Program-made: the position numbers and the translations under genes
Notes under the pieces: generated by a model
What the model saw: the letters and a program-made list of their open reading frames with translations, nothing else
What the model was told of the DNA's origin: nothing
Databases searched by the model: none
Assembly (NCBI GenBank): GCA_017883205.1
Contig: JADGNZ010000001.1
Location: 124,001 to 188,000 of the forward strand
Length of the DNA stretch: 64,000 nucleotides
From: Thermoanaerobaculia bacterium
GTDB taxonomy: Bacteria; Acidobacteriota; Thermoanaerobaculia; Gp7-AA8
Direction: 5' to 3'
Part shown: piece after piece, positions 27,774 to 34,987 of the stretch
Position numbering within the stretch: the stretch's first letter is position 1
Layout of the letters: every line of letters starts with the position of its first letter

Positions 27774-29862
27774 CTACCATCACCCCTTTCTTCTTGCTGA
27801 CACATTCACCGCCAGCCTCGCGCGGCTCACCGGCGAGGAGCAGAAGGCCGTGAAGACGACGGCCTTCGACCTCCAACTCAATCCCTCGAACCCGGCGATG
27901 CAGTTTCACAAGCTCGGCAAATCGAAAGATCCAAACTTCTGGTCGATTCGCGTAAGCAGCGACATCCGGCTAATCGTCCATCGGACGGCGTCGAGTCTGA
28001 TGCTCTGCTATGTCGATCATCACGATGCGGCGTATTCCTGGGCGGAGCGGCGGAAGATCGAGCGGCATCCGACCACCGGGGCCGCGCAGCTCGTCGAGGT
28101 GCGGGAGAGCGTTCGAGAGATCGTCGTTCCTCGCTATGTCGAAGCGGCGCCGGAAGTCGTCCCGCCCAAACTGCTGTTCAGCGATCTTCCCGATTGGGTG
28201 TTGTCGAGTTACGGCGTGCCGGCGGAGTGGTTGGCCGAGGTGCGGCTGGCAACCGAGGCGACGCTGTTCGATGTGGCGGAGCATCTGCCGACCGAAGCGG
28301 CCGAGGCGTTGCTCGATCTGGCCACGGGAGTCAAACCGCCACTGCCGCCGCCGTTCCCGCTGAAGGTCGACGCGTTTCAGCATCCCGATGCGCAGCGCAG
28401 ATTCCGCGTGATCGCCAATGTCGAGGAGCTCGAGCGTGCGCTCGATGCTCCATGGGAGAAGTGGACTGTCTTCCTCCATCCATCGCAGCGGCAACTCGTC
28501 GAGAACGACTACGGCGGCCCGGCTCGCATCTCCGGATCGGCGGGCACGGGCAAGACGATCGTTGCGTTGCATCGCGCCGTCCATCTGGCACGGTCCGATC
28601 GCGACGCGCGCGTCCTCCTGACTACCTTCTCAGAGACGCTCGCCAATGCTCTCCGTTCTCGGCTCCGGCTGCTGATCGGAAACGAGCCTCACATCGCCGA
28701 GCGCCTCGAAGTGCAATCCCTCGGCGCGATCGGCGCGCGACTTTACGCCGCGCACTTCGGAGCGGTGAAGATCGCGACCGCGAAGATCGTTCAGGATCTG
28801 CTCGCCGAGGCGAGCGCGGCATCGGAAGCGCACAAGTTCAGCCGGCACTTCCTCTGGACGGAGTGGTCGAGCGTCGTCGATGCCTGGCAGTTGCGCACCT
28901 GGGACGAATACCGCGACGTGAAGCGCCTCGGGCGCAAGACGCGATTGCCGGAGAAACAGCGGCGGCTGTTGTGGGCTATCTTTGAACAGGTCGATGCGAA
29001 GCTGACCAATGAAAAGCTCGTGACCGAGGCGGCGCTTTTCACCCGGCTGGCCTTGAAGGTCGCCCAGCTGACGCGCCCGACATTCGATCACGTGATCATC
29101 GACGAGGCGCAGGATGTCAGCGTTCCCGAGCTTCGCTTCCTCGCCGCAATGGGCGGCAGTCGCCCGAACAGTCTCTTCTTCACCGGTGACCTCGGCCAGC
29201 GCATCTTCCAGCAGCCGTTCTCATGGAAGGAGCTGGGCGTCGACATCCGCGGCCGCTCGACGCGGCTGCGCATCAACTACCGCACGTCACACCAGATCCG
29301 CAACCAGGCCGACCGCCTCCTCGGCAACGAGCTGTCCGACGTCGATGGCATCACCGAGGAGCGCAAAGGAACGATCTCGGTCTTCAACGGCGTGCCCCCG
29401 ACGATCACGATTGCTTCTGATAAGAACGCAGAGCGCGACCAAGTCGCGAGCTGGATCAAGCAGCGAGTAGACGAGGGCCTCCGCCCCCACGAGCTGGCGA
29501 TCTTCGTCCGTTCCAACGCCGAGGTCCCGCGAGCGGAAGCCGCCGCAAAACAGGCCGGCGTGGCGCATCTCCTCCTCGATGAGCGAATGGAGACTCGTCA
29601 CGACCGCCTCTCGATCATGACGATGCACCTGGCCAAAGGCCTGGAGTTCCGAGCCGTCGTGGTGATGGCCTGCGACGACGAGGTCATCCCCTCGCAGGAA
29701 CGCATCGAGTCCGTTACCGACGAGTCCGACCTCGACGACGTCTACCAGACCGAACGCCACCTGCTTTACGTGGCATGCACACGAGCGAGGGATCAGTTGC
29801 TGGTAACGGGAGTGACGCCGGGATCGGAGTTTCTCGCGGACCTTCGCGGCCCAACGCGTTAA
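27760..29862 (+). CDS. UvrD-like SF1 helicase with RelE-like N-terminal domain
   Basis: It is about 700 residues when started at ATG 27760, which overlaps the herA stop. Residues 1 to ~90 resemble the RelE/ParE toxin fold (a charged helix, then FHKLGKSKDPNFWSIRVSSD and DIRLIVHRTASSLMLCYVDH). The helicase core follows: Walker A GSAGTGKT at 259-266, DEAQD at 448-452, NYRTSHQI, MTMHLAKGLEFRAVVVM and LLYVACTRARDQLLVTG. Codon use returns to the high-GC style of the Res gene. Role: probably the last gene of the restriction/SIR2-HerA locus. Whether the RelE-like part cleaves RNA is unknown. Confidence 0.85.
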   Translation: MSTSNYHHPFLLADTFTASLARLTGEEQKAVKTTAFDLQLNPSNPAMQFHKLGKSKDPNFWSIRVSSDIRLIVHRTASSLMLCYVDHHDAAYSWAERRKIERHPTTGAAQLVEVRESVREIVVPRYVEAAPEVVPPKLLFSDLPDWVLSSYGVPAEWLAEVRLATEATLFDVAEHLPTEAAEALLDLATGVKPPLPPPFPLKVDAFQHPDAQRRFRVIANVEELERALDAPWEKWTVFLHPSQRQLVENDYGGPARISGSAGTGKTIVALHRAVHLARSDRDARVLLTTFSETLANALRSRLRLLIGNEPHIAERLEVQSLGAIGARLYAAHFGAVKIATAKIVQDLLAEASAASEAHKFSRHFLWTEWSSVVDAWQLRTWDEYRDVKRLGRKTRLPEKQRRLLWAIFEQVDAKLTNEKLVTEAALFTRLALKVAQLTRPTFDHVIIDEAQDVSVPELRFLAAMGGSRPNSLFFTGDLGQRIFQQPFSWKELGVDIRGRSTRLRINYRTSHQIRNQADRLLGNELSDVDGITEERKGTISVFNGVPPTITIASDKNAERDQVASWIKQRVDEGLRPHELAIFVRSNAEVPRAEAAAKQAGVAHLLLDERMETRHDRLSIMTMHLAKGLEFRAVVVMACDDEVIPSQERIESVTDESDLDDVYQTERHLLYVACTRARDQLLVTGVTPGSEFLADLRGPTR

Positions 29863-29961
29863 GAGTGAAGCGCTCCGTACGATGCGTAGCGAATGGGTTG
29901 ATCAAGACTAGGAGACGCGAGATTCTATACGGTAAGTTGAGTTTTCAAACGCGATCCCAAC

Positions 29962-30618
29962 TTACCGAGCGTCAGTGCGCGCTCTCCTGAGAACCGCAAG
30001 AAGCGGCGAAAGGAAGAGCGCCCTGACCACCCTCTGAGCGAGAGGGCGCGATTTGATCCACAGAGCCAGCGGCGGCGAAATCGCGTAATAAGATCGGACG
30101 AAGCACCGCCCAAGGGGATGACGGAGAAGGACGCCGTCTCGAAAATCACGAAGGGCCATCACCTCCGGAGCGAGGGCTGATCCATACGTCGCTGTCGCGA
30201 TGAAGCAGCCCTTGGCGTTCTCCTGGGAGGGAATGAGTCGTATCTCGCCTCCGACCTTTGCGTCCGGCGTTCCATACCAGAACGCGAGTTGCGCGCGCGT
30301 CATACTCTCGTCCATCCGCGCGCTGGGGATGGCGTCGATGAACCGCTGGAAGGACCGCGGCGTTTCCGTCTCAGCTGATTGACGGCGAATGCATCTAATG
30401 ACCTCGGTGAAAACCCATATGTCGTTGTCGTACTGTCTAAAGTAGTTCTGGCCGACGAGCAGGCGTCGAACAGATTCAAGCGACTCCGCCGCCCCGGCCA
30501 AATCGCCCGCAGTCGCGCGCGCCCCGGCGCTGTCGATGAGGCCTGTCAACCTCTCCGCGTCGCTGCCAACTCCTTTGGCCAGTATCTCGCTGTCGCTCCT
30601 CCAGGGCTTCTCGCTCAT
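29962..30618 (-). CDS. CFI-box C-terminal domain protein
   Basis: This ~218-residue protein has a helical N-terminal region of unknown fold. Its C-terminal block, CFIATATYGS followed by VMALRDFRDGVLL, GRCFVRSYYAISPPLA and a hydrophobic end, is the pattern annotated as a CFI-box C-terminal domain. Such domains occur at the ends of otherwise unrelated proteins and their function is unknown. ATG 30618 is chosen because AAGGAG lies eight bases upstream, seven codons inside the longer ORF. It is convergent with the helicase gene. Confidence 0.8.
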   Translation of the reverse strand: MSEKPWRSDSEILAKGVGSDAERLTGLIDSAGARATAGDLAGAAESLESVRRLLVGQNYFRQYDNDIWVFTEVIRCIRRQSAETETPRSFQRFIDAIPSARMDESMTRAQLAFWYGTPDAKVGGEIRLIPSQENAKGCFIATATYGSALAPEVMALRDFRDGVLLRHPLGRCFVRSYYAISPPLALWIKSRPLAQRVVRALFLSPLLAVLRRARTDAR

Positions 30619-30942
30619 GCCGTCTCCTTCTCTGCCCATAGCTCGCTCTAGGGGGTTGTTGTTGGTTTGTGTCCGACGACATCATGGCTGTTCGCGATGT
30701 CCTGTAAGCTTCGGCGGGCGCTCGGGTGTCGGCGATACCGCTCAAGTTCGGTGTCGTTCGTATCCCCGCAGTAGAGCCGGACCGTTTGCAGACGTAATTC
30801 ACGGCTGCCGTCAGCCTCCGGCTTTCAGAGGCAGCACGCAAACCCCGTTGCTCCTCGAGGGCTTGCCACGCTGTCGCGGATCTCGTCCTGTGCTCGGAAG
30901 CGGATCGTGACCCAGCGTAGCGAAAAGATGGGATGGAGAACC

Positions 30943-31213
30943 TGGGGTCACACCTTTGCCCCTTCGCTCACTCAGGATCATTCTCGCGCAAGTTGCAGTG
31001 TCGGATTGACTCACGGCCTCGGACACGATTCACAATACCGTCCTTCCGAAGAGGCGACTCCGCAGAGAAGCGACGCGTTTGCAATCACTTAGGTACGAAC
31101 GCAAGCCTGAGTGCGCGGCGATCTCTTTCTGGCACACCTGGGGCAAGTCAATGAAACTGCGCGAGTTATGGCCGTGTTCGAGGAGGTTCGCGAAGAGCGA
31201 AGGTGTGACCCCA
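30943..31213. mobile_element. MITE-like element with 17-bp terminal inverted repeats
   Basis: TGGGGTCACACCTTTGC (30943-30959) and its inverted partner GCGAAGGTGTGACCCCA (31197-31213) match at 16 of 17 positions and bound 271 bases without a convincing gene. The right half (31086-31213) recurs in diverged form at 36781-36912, in the same orientation. This fits a non-autonomous transposable element; no transposase is nearby. It occupies much of the gene-free stretch 30619-31302; nothing else was seen there except the palindrome before 31303. Confidence 0.65.
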
Positions 31214-31252
31214 TCTCGCGGCCATCTCGACCGTGTGTAGCGAGTTTATCCA

Positions 31253-31296
31253 TGTATACCCGAAAACGGGTATAACCGTGAATAACTGCTTATAAT
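31253..31296 (+). promoter_or_regulatory. Operator-like palindrome and -10 box before the lone ATPase
   Basis: TATACCCG-AAAA-CGGGTATA (about 31255-31274) is an exact inverted repeat. A perfect TATAAT follows at 31291-31296, only six bases before ATG 31303. If TATAAT is the -10 box, the transcript would start near the ATG (leaderless) and the palindrome would overlap the -35 position, as expected for a repressor site. Confidence 0.5.
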
Positions 31297-31302
31297 CTCG
31301 TC

Positions 31303-32487
31303 ATGGATCCGATCAAGAATCCGTTCTCCCCAGGCGCGGGCGCGCCTCCTCCGGAGCTCGTTGGCAGGGATCGCGTTCTCGAGCAGGCGGGAGTTCTGCT
31401 GGGGCGCATCAAGGAGAAGCGGCCGGAGAAAAGCATGCTGCTCACCGGCTTGCGCGGGGTCGGAAAGACGGTCCTGCTCAACGAAATCGACCGGATGGCG
31501 GTTGCTGCCGGCTATCGAACGATCTCCATCGAAGCGCACGAAGATAAGCCGCTGGGATCGCTACTCGCTCCCTACCTGCGAACGCTGCTCTTCGATCTCG
31601 ACCGGATGGCAGGGGCGGCCGACAAGGTGAAACGAGGTCTTGCTGTGCTGCGCAGCTTCGTCGGCGCTCTCAAAGTGACCGTCAACGACATCACGATCGG
31701 ACTGGACATCGATCCCGAGAAAGGCTCCGCGGACAGCGGAGACCTCCAGATCGATCTGCCGAACGTTCTCGTGGCCATTGGTGAGGCAGCCGAGGACCGA
31801 AAAACGGCCGTGGCACTCCTGATCGATGAGATCCAGTACTTCGACCGCACGGAGCTGGGAGCGCTGATCGTGGCGATGCACAAACTCCAGCAGCGTCAGT
31901 TGCCGATTCTGCTTCTTGGAGCCGGTCTGCCGATCCTGCCCGGCCTGGCGGGAGATTCCCGGTCATACGCAGAACGCCTCTTCAGTTTTCCGGTAGTCGG
32001 CGCGCTGTCGGAGGAAGACTCCGCAAAGGCGCTGAAGGAGCCGGCGCAGGCGGTGGGCGTCGTCTTCGAAGATCAGGCCGTCGCGGAGATCTTTCGGTTG
32101 ACGAAGGGATATCCGTATTTTTTGCAGGAATGGGGATACCAATCGTGGAACGCAGCTCCTTCGAGCCCCATCACGCTCAAAATCGTGAACGAGGCTACGG
32201 CGACAGTAAGCGCCCGTCTGGATCAGAACTTCTTCCGGGTACGGTACGACCGCCTCACGCCAAGCGAAAAGAACTTCCTCCGGGCGATGGCCGAACTGGG
32301 TCCGGGATCTCAACGCACAGGTGACATCGCCGAGGCTCTTGGAGTGAGGCTGACCAGCCTCGGCCCGGTTCGCGCCAAATTGATCAAGAAAGGCATGGTC
32401 TACAGCCCCGCGCATGGAGACATGGCGTTTACCGTTCCGCTGTTCGATGAATTCATGAGACGGGCGATTCCGCAATTCGGGTCTTAG
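31303..32487 (+). CDS. Stand-alone AAA/STAND-type ATPase with C-terminal winged helix
   Basis: This 394-residue protein has an N-terminal VGRD box (ELVGRDRVLEQAGVLL), Walker A GLRGVGKT at about 49-56, Walker B LLIDEIQ at about 172-178, a sensor-like LLLGAGLP, and a C-terminal winged-helix-like region (LTPSEKNFLRAMAELG onward). This is the layout of AAA_16/Orc1-Cdc6-like ATPases, often encoded alone in accessory DNA. No Shine-Dalgarno is seen, consistent with a leaderless message. Its partner or target is unknown. Confidence 0.85.
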   Translation: MDPIKNPFSPGAGAPPPELVGRDRVLEQAGVLLGRIKEKRPEKSMLLTGLRGVGKTVLLNEIDRMAVAAGYRTISIEAHEDKPLGSLLAPYLRTLLFDLDRMAGAADKVKRGLAVLRSFVGALKVTVNDITIGLDIDPEKGSADSGDLQIDLPNVLVAIGEAAEDRKTAVALLIDEIQYFDRTELGALIVAMHKLQQRQLPILLLGAGLPILPGLAGDSRSYAERLFSFPVVGALSEEDSAKALKEPAQAVGVVFEDQAVAEIFRLTKGYPYFLQEWGYQSWNAAPSSPITLKIVNEATATVSARLDQNFFRVRYDRLTPSEKNFLRAMAELGPGSQRTGDIAEALGVRLTSLGPVRAKLIKKGMVYSPAHGDMAFTVPLFDEFMRRAIPQFGS

Positions 32488-32521
32488 GCAAGGGAAGCCG
32501 CTGGACTCCCGAATCGCCGGC

Positions 32522-32579
32522 ACGTTCAGCGCGAGCCTCGCCAGACTGGCAGAAGGCCGTGAGGACGAGGGCATTCGAT
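32522..32579 (+). pseudogene. Fragment of the RelE-like helicase N-terminus
   Basis: These 58 bases align with 27802-27870 inside the helicase gene, including CAGAAGGCCGTGA and TTCGA blocks, after an 11-base deletion that shifts the frame. Translation in two frames gives TFSASLARL and then QKAVRTRAFD; the helicase reads TFTASLARL and QKAVKTTAFD. The reading frame ends shortly afterwards. It is a decayed second copy of the same kind of gene start. Confidence 0.65.
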
Positions 32580-32660
32580 CCGCACGTCCTCGCAGATGCG
32601 GGCATGGTGACCGGTCGCGCACATGGCGCGAGACATTGGAAGGAAAATTTCCTCTAGCGG

Positions 32661-32975
32661 ATCAGAATCTGCGTCGCGTAGCAAAAATTTGCTTCACGTA
32701 GCAAGAATTTGCTTCACGTAGCTAGAATTTGCTTCGCGTAGCTAGAATTTGCTTCGCGTAGCAGAAATTTGCTTCGCGTAACAGATTTTGATCTTCGCGA
32801 AGCACGGATTTGCTACGACGAAGCAGAAAAGTGCTACTTATGAGCAAAATCTGCCTGGTGAGGAACTAAAAAGTGCTCCACGAGAGCACTATATTGCTCC
32901 TCCGTAGCAAAAAACTGCTTCGCGTAGCAAAAATCTGCTTCGCGTAGCAAGAACAGTGCTTCGCGTAGCAAAAAA
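32661..32975. repeat. 20-bp minisatellite, two clusters
   Basis: Units of the type GCAAGAATTTGCTTCACGTA begin exactly every 20 bases at 32661 (degenerate), 32681, 32701, 32721, 32741 and 32761. A second cluster, GTAGCAAAAATCTGCTTCGC, runs at about 32904-32975. Each unit is close to self-complementary, so the array could fold into repeated hairpins. Spacing is constant with no unique spacers, so it is not a CRISPR. Between the clusters similar words continue in degraded form. Confidence 0.85.
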
Positions 32976-33336
32976 GTGATCCCCAGTAACACGAAAGTGT
33001 TCATGGCGTGCATTTTAGTGCTCATGAAGAGCGCTCCTCTCCGTTTGCCGGAACTGTTCCATGTTTCATGAACGCGCCAATGCGCATTTCCTTACGGAAC
33101 TTATGGCTCCGGCAAGCCCTGAAACGGCCGGTTGTCGTGCGTGCAACGATTGATGACGTCTCTATGACAAGAAACCTTGCAGTGACCTGCTTCGTCTAAG
33201 TAGCGTTTATTCGGGAATCCGGTCCGGCTTCAAGGCACATGCGCATTGTGCCGATCGCTCGCGAGTACTCGGGCCTGAGCCCTCGCGGGTAACAAGCGTG
33301 ACGTTCTCGCTCGTAGCGGGCGTCACGCCGGGAGGA

Positions 33337-33546
33337 ATGGAGGAGAGCCTGTCCGACACCCTCGGGCGAAGTGTGTCGCGGAGTGTCCCCTTTCGCTTTT
33401 CGAGGAAGGACTCCACCGGCGTGGTACCGCGCAGTTTTCTACAGAACGATCGTTACGGAGCGGCCGTGAATTGGCCGATCGCGGTGCCTGCCAATGTTTA
33501 TGACGGCTCTATGACGAGAAACCTTAGAGAGACCTGTTTCGTCTAA
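33337..33546 (+). CDS. Short ORF of repeat unit 1
   Basis: A 69-residue ORF starts at ATG 33337 (MEESLSDTLGRSVSRS) and ends RNLRETCFV. It is paralogous in sequence and frame to the ORF at 33869 and, at its end, to the one stopping at 33199. It holds a central VVPRSFL segment and a single Cys three residues from the end. Coding is uncertain because the repeats are similar at DNA level in non-coding parts as well. If real, it is a secreted or modified peptide precursor or a leader peptide; function is unknown. Confidence 0.35.
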   Translation: MEESLSDTLGRSVSRSVPFRFSRKDSTGVVPRSFLQNDRYGAAVNWPIAVPANVYDGSMTRNLRETCFV

Positions 33547-33868
33547 GTAGCGTTTGTTCAGGAATCCGGTCCGGCTTCAGGGCACATGCCCATCGTGCCG
33601 ATCGCTCGCGAGTACTCGGGCCTGAGCCCACGCGGGTAACAAGCGTGATTCTCTCGCTCGTAGCGGGGCGTGACGCGGGGAGGAATGGAGGAGAAACAAC
33701 CTTGCAGTGACCTGCTTCGTCTAAGTAAGTAGCGTTGATTCAGGAATCCGGTCCGGCTTCAAGGCACATGCGCATCGGTGCCGATCGCTCGCGAGTACTC
33801 GGGCCTGAGCCCTCGCGGGTAACAAGCGTGACGCTTTCGCTCGTAGCGAGTGCGTCACGCCGGGAGGA

Positions 33869-34078
33869 ATGGAGGAGAGCATGTCCAACACCTTGGGGAG
33901 GAAGTGTGTCGCGGAGCGTTCCCTTTCGCTTTTCCAGAAGGGTTCCATCGTCGTGGTACCGCGCAGTTTCTTATGGAACTACCGTTCCGGAGGGGCCGTG
34001 AAACGGCCGATCGCGGTGCCCACCAATATTGATGACGTCTCTATGACATGTAACCTTGCAGTGACCTCTTTCGTCTAA
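33869..34078 (+). CDS. Short ORF of repeat unit 3
   Basis: A 69-residue ORF (or 65 from ATG 33881, which has GGAGG five bases upstream) reads MSNTLGRKC at its start, VVVPRSFL in the middle and NLAVTSFV at its end. It matches the unit 1 ORF over its whole length despite frameshift-free divergence. The first codons also resemble those of the gene at 34332 (MSDNLG). The degenerate half unit ending at 33199 gives the same C-terminus, SMTRNLAVTCFV. Unknown function. Confidence 0.35.
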   Translation: MEESMSNTLGRKCVAERSLSLFQKGSIVVVPRSFLWNYRSGGAVKRPIAVPTNIDDVSMTCNLAVTSFV

Positions 34079-34226
34079 GTGTCATTCATGAATCCGGTCC
34101 GGCTTCAAGGCACATGCGCATGGTGCCTATCGCTCGCGAGTACTCGGGCCTGAGCCCTCGCGGGTAACAAGCGTGACGCTTCTCGCTCGTAGCGTGGGTG
34201 TCACGCCGGGAGGAATGGAGGAGAGC

Positions 34227-34319
34227 ATGTCCGACACCCTTGGAGGGGGTGTGTCGCGTAGCGCGTTCCCACGTGAAATCCGGTTTGTGGAGTTTACAAA
34301 GACCATGACGTCTCTATGA
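34227..34319 (+). CDS. 30-codon ORF of the last repeat unit
   Basis: ATG 34227 with GGAGG five bases upstream begins MSDTLGGGVSRSAFPREI and stops at 34319, twelve bases before the ATG at 34332. It could be a leader peptide coupled to the downstream gene, whose start repeats the same MSDxLG codons. Too short to judge from sequence alone. Confidence 0.3.
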   Translation: MSDTLGGGVSRSAFPREIRFVEFTKTMTSL

Positions 34320-34331
34320 CAGGAGGAGATC

Positions 34332-34904
34332 ATGTCCGACAACCTGGGGAGCGGTGCGTTGCAGAGCGCGCCGCAAACTGCCGCGGATAACGTTTCCACG
34401 GCACCGACAGCATACGACGAGATCGCAGCCACGATCAGTAAGGCGATATCAAGCGTGACCGGTCTCGTACCAGCGTTCGAGCGGAGACATACGGAAACCG
34501 CGCAATTCGTGAATCGGTTTCGATCATTTTACCCCGAATCGATCCGAAGCACGATTGCGGCGATCGAGGCCAATCCCGAGCTCAATAGCGCGGGCAAGTT
34601 CGACGTCCAGGAGGCGCGAGCGACACTTCAGTTCCTGGACGCGTTCCGCCCGGTGATCGATCAGGTTGAGGAGTTCCTCACAAACCTGAAATTCACCTAT
34701 GGCGCTCGAAAAGCGCGTGCCATCGCGGACGTCCTGCAGACCCTTCAGATCGCGAAGGGAATTGGCCGTGACCCGTCGAGCGCCGGTGTGGAGGCACACA
34801 CCAGGATGATCCAGAGAGACCTGCGGAAACCGCGTGTCAAGGCAGAGAAACCAGCGAAGACACCAGCGAAGACACCGGCGGCAGCCGACGAGCAACCGAA
34901 GTGA
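34332..34904 (+). CDS. Hypothetical protein with N-terminus shared with the upstream repeats
   Basis: This 190-residue protein is preceded by AGGAGG five bases upstream of ATG 34332. It begins MSDNLGSGALQSAPQ, has a central all-helical region (about 30-150) and ends in a Lys/Ala/Pro tail with repeated KTPA. No signal peptide, membrane segment or known motif is seen. It heads an operon-like run with the M4 peptidase and two small proteins, all on the plus strand and each with its own Shine-Dalgarno. Its promoter region is the tandem array. Function is unknown. Confidence 0.7.
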   Translation: MSDNLGSGALQSAPQTAADNVSTAPTAYDEIAATISKAISSVTGLVPAFERRHTETAQFVNRFRSFYPESIRSTIAAIEANPELNSAGKFDVQEARATLQFLDAFRPVIDQVEEFLTNLKFTYGARKARAIADVLQTLQIAKGIGRDPSSAGVEAHTRMIQRDLRKPRVKAEKPAKTPAKTPAAADEQPK

Positions 34905-34987
34905 GATAAGTGGATTACAGCACGGGCCGCGTGTCTGCGCGGTCCGTGCCCAACACGCACCCCGAATCTGCGAAGAAAGGAGTTATT

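Larger units (their letters stand above)
33061..34331 (+). repeat. Tandem array of ~350-bp leader/short-ORF units
   Basis: A conserved block beginning AATCCGGTCCGGCTTCA recurs at 33215, 33563, 33745 and 34090; a half unit (33080-33199) precedes it. Full units are about 345-348 bases; the second has a deletion (182) and the fourth is shortened and joins the gene at 34332. Each unit runs: GC-rich segment with CGAGTACTCG, GGGCCTGAGCCC and TAACAAGCGTGA words; Shine-Dalgarno-like GGAGGAATGGAGGAG; a start and MSDTLG-like codons; and, in complete units, a stop after TTCGTCTAA. The array fills most of the gene-free stretch 32488-34331. Confidence 0.88.

Noticed and set aside
32661..32975. CRISPR array
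   Set aside because: Units are contiguous 20-mers without unique spacers and no cas genes are present.
33008..33199. Complete short gene of the array family
   Set aside because: Only its second half matches the other unit ORFs; the first codons derive from the minisatellite edge, so it is treated as a half unit.
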